Assembly (NCBI GenBank): GCA_037043455.1
Contig: JAWPHD010001135.1
Coordinates: 124,001-188,000, forward strand
Reading direction: 5' to 3'
DNA length: 64,000 bases
From: Cyrtodaria siliqua
Lineage: Eukaryota > Mollusca > Bivalvia > Adapedonta > Hiatellidae
The notes beneath the pieces are model-generated. The model searched no databases. It was given only the letters and a program-made list of their open reading frames with translations, and was not told where the DNA came from. The position numbers and the translations under genes are program-made. Below, in pieces: positions 20,395-30,889 of this stretch. Each line of letters starts with the position of its first letter. The first letter of the stretch is position 1.

Positions 20395-20705
20395 ATAAAC
20401 ATATCGGACAGGGAAAGCAGCATTCAAGGACTACAGTCAATCACAAAAAAACAATAACAAACACGCAAACAGATAAACGAGAAGGCTAAAGTAATAAAAA
20501 TACAAACGACATCACAAACACAAAATGGTTGTCAATAGGGCTACCGCCTTGGAACGGTCAGTGGCAAACAAGGCCACTGGGGGTTTAAACCGGTTCTAGG
20601 TTGCACGAAACCTCACACTTACCCTACTGTCATCCCATTAAAAACAGGACAGTGTAAATAAAGAAATCCCCGCCATGATCTAATCTCTAACCAACAAGGC
20701 AGCAA
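20395..20705 (-). mobile_element. Naiad 3'-UTR copy, antisense
   Basis: It runs ATATCGGACAGGGAAAGCAG through GGGCTACCGCCTTGGAACGG to CAGTGTAAATAAAGAAATCC, a nearly full 3' UTR. Confidence 0.88.
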
Positions 20706-20709
20706 AACT

Positions 20710-21340
20710 GGACCCTAACCCTCTCATGAACAGACTCAATAATGCCGTTTTCTTGAAAATATAGAAGTCCTGAAAATATCAAAGTCCAATAAAAATAATA
20801 GTAAAAATCAGTTTGAAGACATGACGGGAAATGGTTTTAAATATATGGGTAACGAATTGAAGGGATACTCTAAAAAAATAATATAAAATCAACAATTTTA
20901 GTTACACCGCTCAAAAGAAAATATTAACGCCTGAAGTTGCTCTTCTCTTTTTTAGCATACAATTTAAGCTAAATTTAATTACTGACAACATTTAAGGAGC
21001 AATAAACCCAAAAATAAACACATTACAAAAAAAACAACTAACATTTTCATATGGAAGATATAAACGTTTGTGGTTGAAGCAAAAGTCCATATTGGCCGTC
21101 GAAATTAGATTTTTAGTCAAAATAGTTTTTTCCGTTTTTGTTTTTGGCGTGTCCAGTATCATTTACATGTCTTAAAAAAAATCCCCTCAAAACACATTTT
21201 TTATTGAATGAAAGTATCTGAAACTTGATAAATTAATGGGGAAAAGTTCAGTTTAACATAATCCGTATCAATAACTACAACAATGGTCCATAATTAAATT
21301 GTAGTACCATAGTTGCATTATATAATGAACGTCCCTCGTA
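20710..21340. other. AT-rich stretch without recognisable features
   Basis: No gene, repeat boundary or RNA was recognised. Confidence 0.5.
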
Positions 21341-21344
21341 CTCG

Positions 21345-21510
21345 ATGACTTGTCTGAAGTCAGAGCATCAAAGGGAAAACCGTTAAGGGCAAGACAAAAC
21401 GGAGAGAAGGGCATTCATGAAACGATTCCCGCCTTAAAGGATTTAGGAACACGTTGTCATAGAGTCCACCGCCCGTCCGGTCGTTGCACAATCATTCAGG
21501 ATTCGCACTG
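21345..21510 (-). mobile_element. Naiad 3' fragment with candidate SECIS (copy C)
   Basis: Antisense; it covers the end of the ORF and the start of the 3' UTR. The minus strand gives ATGACAACG, then GTTCC, TAAATCC, GGGAAT, CGTTTCATGA. AACG pairs with CGTT and GTTCC with GGGAAT, so the stem is kept although the sequence differs from the 1.6-kb copy. Confidence 0.65.
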
Positions 21511-21784
21511 GAAACTCCCTTCAGTATGGAACACTTAACGTATTCCCTTCCACGTAGTACTTAATATTTGTGTATTTGTTTTTTATTTATTTATTTTTTC
21601 ATTTTACCACCACCCTATCCCCTTCCCTTAAGCTAGCTCTTAAAGTTTGCAGGAGCTATATTTAGTAAGAATCCCTGTAACAAAACAAATTTGACACAGA
21701 GACAACTCATACCCTCTATCACGTTTCTTGGTTATTGTTTTTCTCTATGCAGTGTTGCAGTAATATCTCAATTATAATATATAT

Positions 21785-22503
21785 AGATATAAAAATCGAA
21801 CAGGAAAAGTAGCATTCAAGGACGACAGTCAACCACAAACACACACAGAAACAAAGAACAACTATATATAAAAATGAATAAAAGGCAAAATAAGACATCA
21901 CAAACACACAAGGTTTGACAATAGGGCTACCCCTTTGGAACGGTCAGTTGCAAAAAAGGCCGCTGGGGGTTAAAACCAGGTTCTAGGGTGCACCAAACCT
22001 CGCACTTACCCTACTGTCATCCCAATAAAACGGGACAGTGTAAATAAAGAAATCCTGGTCATGGACTATTCTCTAACCAACAAGGCAGCATTAATAGGTA
22101 ATATAAGTAAAACACAAAGATGCTTGTGCATATATAAATACAAAAAAAAAACAATAGCCTAGGTAGCCACAAAGAAGGTACTCAATGCCTTGGCAGAAGC
22201 CAGAGCAACAAGAGAACAAATCATTGAGGCCACGACAAGACAAGATCGCAGACGAACATCAAACGTCACCGTCCTTTTGGGCATTAGGTAGACGTCATAT
22301 TAGGGTCAACAGCCTGTCCGGTCATCGTTCAATTAAAGAGAAAAGCATAGTGGCGAACTGTACATGGGTCCAAGCGAGCAGTGCGTTGCAAAAATGATAG
22401 GGTCATAACCTCTTTTGATAAAGCTTTTAACAAGTTTAACAAAGACAGTATGAAAGTGATCATGACCAAGGGTCTTACGAAGTTTCTAAATCACGTCACC
22501 ATA
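21785..22503 (-). mobile_element. Naiad 3' copy with candidate SECIS (copy B)
   Basis: Antisense 3' UTR (21,785-22,110), middle UTR and the end of the ORF, up to the block matching the VLYKLRKI codons. The stop TAA is at 22284-22286. It lies in a hairpin with ATGA at 22298-22295, CGTC/GACG stem bases, AA, and TGAT at 22261-22258. Confidence 0.82.
22258..22298 (-). promoter_or_regulatory. Candidate SECIS, copy B
   Basis: ATGACGTCTACC, TAATGCC, then GGACGGTGACG, TTTGAT. Relative to the 1.6-kb copy, one C-G pair has become T-A on both sides of the stem, a compensatory change. Confidence 0.58.
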
Positions 22504-22876
22504 GAATGTACATATATGGTCCCCGTCAGGGTATATTGAACGCATTATAGCAATTTAAACAGTCTATTCCATTCATTTGTTGCTGTATTGAATTGTATTA
22601 AAATGTGCACAACTTTTAAAACCGATTCATCAAATTCGTACTTTACGTCACAAAGCAATAATACTGAATTTCAACTGCTCTCGTATTCTACATCTAACTG
22701 TGTATTCTTAGCCTCATTTCTTCCTCACCTGCTACTTCTTCTACCTACATGTCACGTACCCCTACCCCGTTATATAACATCATATTTTGTGTACTATGCC
22801 TCATGTTGTAATTTCATTGCATTTCATATATGTTGTAACCTGAGTGAAAAATAAAGATTATGTTATGTTATGTTTA
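22504..22876 (+). mobile_element. Retroposon 3' end with (TTATG)n tail
   Basis: Unrelated sequence sits between two Naiad fragments and ends AAATAAAGATTATGTTATG then TTATG. The polyadenylation-like AATAAA plus a simple-repeat tail suggest a LINE 3' end or SINE. There is no coding evidence. Confidence 0.5.
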
Positions 22877-23405
22877 GGAAAGCATAATTGCAAACTGTAG
22901 AAGGGTCTACAACTAAGCATGTAGTGCACCGCAGAATACTTCGGTCGTAACCTCTGTTTATGATTTTTCTAATAATGTTAATAAGTAACATATACAAATT
23001 ATCACGACCGATAGAATCTTCCTAAGTTTGTAAATCACATCTCCATAAAGGACGGGTTGTGATAAACCTTCTCGCAGAAGTGCTTTAAGATTGCTGTTAT
23101 ATTTGTCGAACAGATCAGTGTTACGATAATAAAACTTCTTAGGTAACTAATGGTAACGGTAACCCTGTTGTGGGAGTTTTTCAGTAATGTTAATATTACG
23201 AAGGTTGAAGTCCTCAACACGCCTACAAGCTCTGGCAAAACGAATTAACTGAGAAATATACACGCCATAAGAAAAGGTATTGCGGATATCGATATCCCCA
23301 TCTAAATGTGGATTATTCACAATATCGAAATCAAAATCATCTCTCTTATCATAATTTTTAGTTATTACTACTCCATTTTCAATAGAAAAATAAAGAAAGA
23401 TATAC
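22877..23405 (-). pseudogene. Naiad subfamily 2, C-terminal coding fragment
   Basis: The minus strand reads SIENGVVITKNYDKRDDFDF, DIVNNPHLDGDIDIRNTFSY, GVYISQLIRFARACRRVEDF, NLRNINITEKLPQQGYRYH. The frame then breaks. It is clearly diverged from the 1.6-kb copy, so a second subfamily is present. Confidence 0.82.
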
Positions 23406-23572
23406 AAATCGGACAGGGAATGTAGCATTCAAAGACGACAGTCAACCACAAAACACAAAAACAAACACGCAAACAGACAAACGAGAAGGTAAAAGTAATA
23501 AAAAATGCAAACGACATCACAAACACAAAAGGGTAGATAATAGGGCTTCCGCCTTGGAACGGTCAGTCGATG
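23400..23572 (-). mobile_element. Naiad 3'-UTR fragment, antisense
   Basis: AAATCGGACAGGGAATGTAGC, CATTCAAAGACGACAGTCAAC, and then TAGGGCTTCCGCCTTGGAAC, where it is cut off. Confidence 0.82.
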
Positions 23573-23689
23573 TAAATCAAGAAACGGAGAGACAGAATAC
23601 GAAACGTTAGCTTTAGTAAGTTTTTTCAAATTCTTAGGTTTACAACGACAATTTATCTCTTCGTGTGTGTGTGTAATTCTAAGGTTTAT

Positions 23690-24970
23690 AGTCCCTCCGC
23701 CAACGAACACGTCAAGGTATACCTGACGCGATGGGCACAATAGAGTCTGGAGAAATAATCGATTTGAAGTGCCGCTCGATGAGAGACAATTTGTTATTTA
23801 TTGGTATCCCAGAAAAGTCACGCTCAAGCACCGGCTTGGTTCAAGCCTCTACTGCTATGGAAACCTCATTTAACCCAGCGCCAGGATCGTATGCTCATGC
23901 TGCCATGCGTGAGGATTATGATTCTATACTGAAAGGAAAAAGAAACGCAGGGTGCGTATTTCCGCTATATATTGTATGTTTAATATGCTAATGCTAATCG
24001 AATGGTACAGGTCGACATTAGGCCTGTCCTTTTAGAAAGAAGGTTTAAACAGCACTGAACACACCAATGGGTACCCCTTTAAAGTTTCATTATCGTCAGA
24101 ATGCGCATTTGGCTCAAGCAGGTGAGCAAACTTAGGTTTTAAATGTTGCAATCACTTAACATTAAATACAGTACTGAACTGGCTCAATTTTCAAAGAGGA
24201 ACTTCAGCATTTATGAATTTCTTGTAACAATGTGTACTGTGATTAAAACGTCTACAACATCACAGTTATGTCCTTTCTCTAACTAACTGCACTTTTTTTT
24301 TACAAAACATCTTGGGATTTCCTTGGAATATATATGGAATTAAGTGTGCAGTATATGCAATATATAGCGGAAATACGCACCCTGCGTTTCTTTTTCCTTT
24401 CAGTATAAAATATGCGAGTCAGACCTTAAGATACAAGATACAAAATCTTAATCCATAACGACAGGGCCCATCGGATGGGTGCCACGGTTGTTGTAAATCA
24501 GCCAGATTGTTGTGAACTTAAAATACTGATTCTAAAATGTGTGTAAAATGAGTGTTAACCTGAAAAGTACTGCATACGGATTATTTGACCAGCTTCCTCG
24601 ACAAGTTCAAGAGCGCAGAAAGTCGTTACTTCCAGTGATGAAGGGAAGCGTGCGTGCCTGGTACGAGACAAATTGTTTATTAACAACAAGATGTACACGC
24701 CTGGTCCAGTTTATATTTATATTTATAGAGTAGTTTTTCTTCTTTCGTTCTTTTGTTTTCTGATGTTTTTTTTCTTTGTAGTAGTTATGCTATATACTAT
24801 TCGAAATTGTTTGTTTAAAATAGTTGTTTCATGTGCTCTTTTGTAGCTTTACTCTATGACAATATTATACATGTTCTTCTCAATGTGAAGTAACCGCCTC
24901 TTTCAGAAACGATGAACATTGTATGATGTTTATGCTGAACAAAATAATTGAATTGAATTGAATATGTAAT
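23690..24970 (+). pseudogene. LINE ORF1 (L1/RRM type) with 3' tail, split by a MITE
   Basis: The frame from 23,731 has SGEIIDLKCRSMRDNLLFIG and IPEKSR, the usual start of the RNA-binding ORF1 domain. After the MITE, SVNLKSTAYGLFDQLPRQVQ and ERRKSLLPVMK form the ORF1 C-terminal domain. A 3' UTR follows directly, ending in AATTGAATTGAATTG-type repeats. The reverse transcriptase is absent, so this is an ORF1-only (half-LINE) copy. Frame breaks lie near 24,450 and 24,660. Confidence 0.72.
23929..24403 (+). mobile_element. 475-bp MITE, relative of 18.6 kb with different outer ends
   Basis: Termini CTGAAAGGAAAAAGAAACGC to GTGCGTATTTCCGCTATATA are inverted at the right end (CCTTTCAG). TA flanks both sides. 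The interior (AATATGCT, AATCGAATGGTAC, AAACGTCTACAACATCACAG) matches the 18.6-kb MITE, but the outer 25-30 bp do not. Confidence 0.85.
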
Positions 24971-25555
24971 AGATCATTAACTCACAGGCATAACATGTTT
25001 ACGGTGTTTTTCATTAAATATATTACAAATTAGGATACAATTTATCACATGAAGTACGCGTAATTTAACAGGGATTGGTTCAAATGATGAAGACATCAAC
25101 ACGGGCTTGATTCGCCGCTTCACCCAGCAGGAATTACTCCTGCTGTCGACAGTAATTGTCCTCTATTATATTCCCTACAAACGCAATCTCACAACGGGCT
25201 AATAACAGCATAATACAGCTTTCTTTTTAATTATTTTTTATTGCAATTTTTTCTTTTTTAGTTATTTTATTACAGGGATTGTGAGATTCGTGGGATTTCA
25301 ATTAGAATTCAATCAGTGTATGAAATGTAGAGTTCATATGAGGGGAGGTACGTTTAGAGTTCCTTTCCCGGCGTTTATGATAATTGATGTGACTAATAGA
25401 TGGCACCAGAATAATTACCATGAAATAGTTTATGAAGGCAAACAACAATCACGATAAAAAAGAAAATGAAAATGTATTTTAGTTAATGTGTTTGTTGTGT
25501 TAACATTGTTGTGTTAACATTTAGAGAAAATAGGATTTTGGTGATAATGATAAGA
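24971..25555. other. No recognisable features
   Basis: AT-rich sequence with no supported gene or repeat boundary. Confidence 0.45.
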
Positions 25556-26725
25556 AGTTAGTGGCAAAAATGCGTTGGGGGTATTTAAAACATGTTCTAG
25601 GGTGCTGAAAACCGCAATCTTGCTTTCCAATTTGATATCGCATTGACCGGACAGATTGTCTATCCTATAACGACCTCAAAGGACGTTATCGTTTGATGCT
25701 TGTCTTAAATCGTGTCTTGTCGTACTTTTAATGATTTGTTCTTTCGTTGCCCTGGCTTCTTCCAAGTGTAACTTGTTTTGTGGCTATATAGTTTGTTTTT
25801 ATGCCCCCGAAGGGTTGCATATAGTAGTCGCACTTTCCGCCCGTCCGTCCTTCATTCAGTCAGTCCCTTCGTTCGTTTGTTTGTTCGTTGGTTCGTCCAT
25901 ACAATCGTGTCCTGTTAATTAATCGGACAATAATGGACGGATTTTCAAATAACTTGGCATAATTGCTCACCACAACAATACAACGTGTAGCGCACACAGG
26001 TCCGTGGCTCCAAGGTCAAGGTCACACTTAGAGGTCAAATGTCGAAATAAAGTGCTTTCGTGTTCGGTTAATAACTCTGACATTCATGGAAGATTTTCAA
26101 ATAACTTGGTAAAAGTGCTCGCCACAACAACACAACGTGTCGCGCATAAACCCCAGGTCCGTGGCTCTAAGGTCAATGTCACACTTAGAGGTCAAAGGTC
26201 AAATCATGTCCGGTCAATAACTCTGACATTCCGGGACGGATTTTCAAATAACTTGGCACAAGTGCTCACCACAGCAAGACGTGTCGCGCACAAACTCCAG
26301 GTCCGTGGCTCCAAGGTCAAGGTCACACTTAGAAGTCAAAGGTCAAATCGTGTCTAGTCAATAACTTTTTCATTCCTGGACGGACGTTCAAATAACTTGG
26401 CACAAGTGCTCACCAAAACCAGACAACATGTCGCGCACAGCATCCAGGTCCGTGGCTCCAAGGTCAAGGTCACTATTAGAGGTCAAAGGTCGCTTTGGGC
26501 ATTTGTCACTTACAGTGACATTTCTTGTTTATTTTTGTATTCATATTTACATGATCATCGATGTGTTAAACTTATATTGCTTGTCTATTAATGCTGTCTT
26601 GTTTTATAGAGAAAATAACCGGGCGGGCATATCTTTATTTACATTGTCCCGTTTTATTGGGATGACAACAGGGTAAGAGTGAGATTTAAACCCCTAACGG
26701 CTTTTTTGCCACTTACCCTTCGGAA
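25556..26725 (+). mobile_element. Naiad 3' copy, sense, interrupted by a tandem-core element
   Basis: TTGACCGGACAGATTGTC, GACGTTATCGTTTGATGCTT and TGTCTTGTCGTACTTTTAATG form the left part. The right part resumes near 26,530 (TGATCATCGATGTGTTAAAC, TATTAATGCTG, ATATCTTTATTTACATTGTC). Both parts follow the order of the copy at 37.7-38.24 kb, so 25,803-26,520 is an insertion. Confidence 0.75.
25803..26520 (+). mobile_element. Mollusc tandem-core dispersed element with about 145-bp units
   Basis: The left end TGCCCCCGAAGGGTTGCAT is followed by CCGTCCGTCC. About four units of 144-146 bp follow (CGGTCAATAACTCTGACATTC, GGATTTTCAAATAACTTGGC, AAGTGCTCACCAC, GTCCGTGGCTCCAAGGTCAA). The right end is GGGCATTTGTCAC-TTACA-GTGACA, a small hairpin. 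Layout and terminal hairpin resemble Helentron-associated (HINE/pearl) elements of bivalves. No protein is encoded. Confidence 0.72.
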
Positions 26726-26737
26726 ATTATTCCGATC

Positions 26738-26882
26738 TCACGTTATTTCAGCAGGATAACGACGTTATTTCAGCAAGCTAAGAAAAGGTTATACGTCCAA
26801 CAGGAAGAGTAGCATTCACAGAATACAGTCATCGCTTGTAACTCTAGCTGGCTGGCGTTATCTTGCTGACATAACGTGACGT
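26738..26882 (+). repeat. Foldback around a Naiad tip
   Basis: TCACGTTATTTCAGCAGGATAACG is matched in inverse by CGTTATCTTGCTGACATAACGTGA. Between them lies AACAGGAAGAGTAGCATTCAC, a Naiad 3' tip in antisense. Confidence 0.55.
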
Positions 26883-27064
26883 CGGTAGAAACGGTTAAAA
26901 AGTCGGTCATACCCGGTATTAAGATGTGTGACTTGTTTTCTACCCGTTTGACTTTAAACACTGTGTTTAGGAATTTTAAGAGACTCGGTGTTTGCAATTG
27001 TTGATAAATATCTTTCAATTTCAAAATATGCACTTTTTATTATAAATGACTTAAGCATTAATAA

Positions 27065-27317
27065 ACTACTAAAAATTTGCTAAGGATCACTTTTTTGCTG
27101 TTTAAATTTCTTAATGAAATAAAAAATTCTATTACAGAGCATTAATTCTATTTTACACGAAATTATTTAGGGCAGTGTATGGTCATGTGATCTCATGACT
27201 CGATTCAAATTGCGCATTTGTCGAAGTATCAATGAAATTAAAATCTTTATTGTGAATTAATTTCTAATAAAATTATATGGAAGAATAAAAGTGATACTTA
27301 GCAAATTTTGAGTAGTA
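27065..27317 (+). mobile_element. About 250-bp MITE
   Basis: ACTACTAAAAATTTGCTAAGG and ATCACTTTT at the left are inverted at the right (AAAAGTGATACTTAGC, AAATTTTGAGTAGT). AT-rich interior, no ORF. Confidence 0.7.
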
Positions 27318-27554
27318 TATGTAACACCCATATTATCTACTGGTGCGTTTTCATTGACCGTCAGTATGTATACATTTCTAATCGCAACATTTATATTTCA
27401 TCTCATCTCCAGGTAAGTTTTCATTAAGCATGAAATGATGTGTGATGCCCTTTTACAAAAGTTATGTTTTGTTTTTGTATGTTATCAGTATAAATCCAAA
27501 CGTTCCACACACTAATCTACATCTTTATGATTTTCTGCGTTTTCATGGTTAAAA

Positions 27555-27870
27555 AGGTATGAAAGGAGAAATATGGAAATCGTTGAACACGATAAATACA
27601 AACAATATTGCAGTCTAGGTTTGACTGAGACTGTTCATGAATTGAACGGTAGAGAAAAGTGCTTGCTACCGTTCACGCCCTCTAGCCCCGGGCTGAGTTA
27701 AAATGCCAATAGTACAGAAACTTGAGCCATCCCGAAGATGGTATGCATATGACGGTGAACATGAAACCTTCAATGTATTTTCACACCATTCTATGACCAG
27801 CGGCGTATGGTCCCAGTTTCTAACTAAACGCGTTGCTCTAAACAATGGGCGAAATAAACAGAATGGAATT
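27555..27870 (+). repeat. Dispersed repeat family R2, sense copy
   Basis: GTTGAACACGATAAATAC, TTTGACTGAGACTGTTCATG, CTACCGTTCACGCCCTCTAG and CATCCCGAAGATGG are shared with copies at 8.17-8.48, 33.64-33.75, 39.04-39.19 and 59.64-59.75 kb. Nature unknown. Confidence 0.65.
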
Positions 27871-28552
27871 TAGCTGGGAGCAGAGGTTATGCAGCCTGCG
27901 TATCACAGGTATCAGTTAAAGGACGGAATTTTGTTTTATTCTATGTTGCCGCCGACGTCAGCCTTTAATAGTCCTATTACTTGCAGTGGAGATTTTAAGT
28001 ACCAACAATGCTTATTTTTTGAGAATGCCAATGTTTGTGACAGCGATGTAATAATGCATTGTAAATCATGTTCTTACTATACGTTACCTTATTATATACT
28101 CCCAAATGATTTAGAGAAATATAGTGACGAATTATATTAAATTACAACAAAAATTGTTTTTGTAAAAATAAAAAAAGATAAAATAATAAAGATCAACTGA
28201 CAGGCAGACGCTATTGGAGGTCGGCAATTACGCACACGGTATAAATCCACACAAATCATGGAATCAATCCACTCTAATCAAATGAAGTTATGACATGAGG
28301 TAGTGTCAATTAACGCAAACGACATAACATAATTACATCAAATGATTATAGCACGGGTTAATAATACACGTGAATGACAATGAAAATGACCAGTCAGTCA
28401 AACAATTATAAAAAGATCAAAGATGAAAGAAGACAATCAAACAAATAGTTGAAACAGCAAACATATTCATTACGAAAATATGATATCAGGCGACAATTAA
28501 GTATGCTCCACTATTGAAATAAAAAAAGAAGCCTATCAGTACACGAATATCA
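27871..28552. other. No recognisable features
   Basis: An 83-codon ORF at 27,889-28,140 has no recognised similarity and poor coding character. The rest is AT-rich. Confidence 0.4.
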
Positions 28553-28915
28553 GATTGTGGGGGTCCTTTCATTAGCGTATGACATCAGAACGGCGGCTGT
28601 GATTGTTGGGGTACTTTCATTAGAGTATGACATCAGAACGGCGGCTGTGATTGTGGGGGTACCTTCATCAGCGTATGACATCAGAACGGCGGCTGTGATT
28701 GTGGGGGTACTTTCATTAGCGTATGACATCAGAACGGCGGCTGTGATTGTGGGGGTACTTTCATCAGCGTATGACATCAGAACGGCGGCTGTGATTGTGG
28801 GGGTACTTTCATTAGCGTATGACATCAGAACGGCGGCTGTGATTGTGGGGGTACTTTCATCAGCGTATGACATCATAACGGCGGCTGTGATTGTGGGGGT
28901 ATTTTCATTAGTGTG
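28553..28915 (+). repeat. 48-bp minisatellite, about 7.5 units
   Basis: Unit GGGGGTACTTTCATTAGCGT, ATGACATCAGAACGGCGGCT, GTGATTGT. Because 48 is a multiple of three, both strands stay open (16-residue repeats such as VGVLSLAYDIRTAAVI). Units alternate ATTAGC and ATCAGC, hinting at dimers. Confidence 0.92.
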
Positions 28916-29380
28916 TGACTTTTGCCAAGCATTTTAAAAACAATACCGACTCAATCTTAAATGCGATCACATATGAGACAACGATGCACGGAAAATGTTT
29001 AATATTATGTGTAGTTAACTGCATTACTCAAATATCCTAACCCTAAACCGCAACATATATATATATAATGGACTGTTCTTTCTTTGAATTAAGACCATTC
29101 TATTCCACCCAATGACCCGATTAACAAATCAATAAACATATGGCTGTATTAATCAACAACATTGCGTTCTTTTACAGTATCAACGGCATCAAAAAAATCG
29201 AGCTAATCACCATGTATACAGTATTGGTTAAATTTATATATATTAGCTAAAAGAGAATCAACTAACAACTGGGCATACACTTGAAGAGAAGAGTTCAAAG
29301 GCGGTAGGTAACAAACGCTTAAATTTCACATTAGACACATATTCAATTATTTATGCTGAAGTCTTAACCTTAAAAATCCT
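28916..29380. other. No recognisable features
   Basis: AT-rich; a short (AT)n run near 29,060. Confidence 0.45.
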
Positions 29381-29381
29381 T

Positions 29382-29594
29382 ATTTTTTTTTTTTTTTTTT
29401 AAAATTTAAATTAGCTAATGTAAGCGATTTGCTTCTAAGGTACTTCTTGATTGTCTTCCTGGGTAGAACCAGTACTAAGCAATGCAGATAAAGTGTCTTG
29501 CTCAGGAACACAACACATGTGGTTATAGCGGGGATCGAACCCACGACCTTTGGATCATGGGTCCAACGCTCTACCATTAGACCACGGCGATCCA
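29382..29594 (-). mobile_element. tRNA-derived SINE with conserved central domain and poly(A)
   Basis: The minus strand begins GGATCGCCGTGGTCTAATGG and TAGAGCG (box A), continues through a hairpin CTTGGACCC...TCCAA-type arm and GTGGGTTCGATCCCC (box B). It then reads TTCCTGAGCAAGACACTTTA and GCATTGCTTAGTACTGG, and ends in about 18 A. The middle block resembles conserved central domains shared by widely distributed animal SINEs. The 3' CCA-side acceptor strand of a real tRNA is missing, so it is not a tRNA gene. Confidence 0.8.
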
Positions 29595-29599
29595 CAAAC

Positions 29600-30710
29600 G
29601 GCGCTCCAACTAGAGAATTCAAACCAACTAGATAATTCAAAATACTTACATTAAAATGATCATACACTTTATCCTTTATTAACAGCACTACACAACCTGA
29701 ACCCATTCTGGCATTAACAAGCGACGTAACGTATACCTAAATCCCCACAGTATGGTACTAGCGTTTGATGTTTTTCTTAAATAATCTAACTGCGAAGTAA
29801 TTGGATATTTATGCAAAGCGTTTGTCCTCTGTACGTACGGCCTGGACCCCGGTTTATACACCAATTACGCGCTTGAATGTTTATAACACAACACGAATAC
29901 CATTGGCTTATTAAAACACCGGGGTGGGTCCCCATCATCACCAGGGTTATCTGTAACATATTCCATTCAGGCTCTGTGTTTTACAACAGCCAGTCGGAGT
30001 GGAAAATTCTAAAACCGCCACAAACCCCAACCAACCACCCTACAAAAAAGAATAAATATATAAATGCACACTATACCATAGCGCTGGTATTGACTTTATT
30101 CTACGTCTAAGCTCCATGAATAGGCGTAAATCGCCATAGCTAATTAAAGATTATATAAACACCATTAATGTTTTTAATATAAAAACAGTTATTTCCAATT
30201 AACGACAAATCGTGTAACAACTTAGATTACGTAATATCGCATAATAATATTTAGTACATCTATTTTTATAGTGCTTTATTCTATATCACTTTCATTATGT
30301 AATTAACGGAAATTAATATGTGTTACATAATATTACAATGTTTCATGCAATATTACATGTCTAATATTTCAACTTTAAACACATTCACACTCTTGTAAAT
30401 AAAAAGTCACTTTGTGGCATATATCGACACTACACCCGCTAGTTGTTTGTTACTTACTTCCCAGAATAAACAATGCGCATAAATAATGTTTTGTAATAAA
30501 GCAAGGGTAAAATGGCTGCCCGACAGTAAAACGAAAACGAGCTAAACAGAAAGAGTATAGTAAATAGCAAAATGTAGGTATTCTTTAATATGATATGGGT
30601 GAGGTGGGGGGAGTGGGCGGAAATGGTTTTTAAACGAAAGATTGTAATGTTTAATATACATAATAATACTATGTTGAAAATTAACATTAAAATATGCGCC
30701 TTTCTTTATG
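29600..30710. other. No recognisable features
   Basis: A tandem doublet CCAACTAGAGAATTCAAA / CCAACTAGATAATTCAAA at 29,606-29,641; otherwise AT-rich unassigned sequence. Confidence 0.45.
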
Positions 30711-30711
30711 C

Positions 30712-30845
30712 GAGGATTTCTTTATTTACCCTTTTGTGTTTGTGATGTCTGATTTGGCCTTTTATTCATCTTTAAATTTGTTCTTTGTTTCCGTGTGTGT
30801 TTGTGGTTGAATGCAGCTTTTCCTGTTCGATTTTTATGTCTATAT
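30712..30845 (+). mobile_element. Naiad 3'-UTR fragment, sense, internally deleted
   Basis: GGATTTCTTTATTTACCC is joined to TTTTGTGTTTGTGATGTC, then GTTGAATGCAGC, TTTTCCTGTTCGATTTTTAT. Confidence 0.72.
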
Positions 30846-30889
30846 TTATCATTCAACATAGTATGATAATTTACTGTTTTCCAACGACG

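Noticed and set aside
20708..20725. Telomere-like CCCTAACCC
   Set aside because: A single occurrence (another near 29,035), not an array.
26770..27033. 87-codon minus-strand ORF
   Set aside because: No recognisable family; it runs into a Naiad tip and foldback sequence.
29522..29594. tRNA gene
   Set aside because: Boxes A and B are present, but the acceptor stem has no 3' partner and the sequence continues into a SINE body and poly(A).
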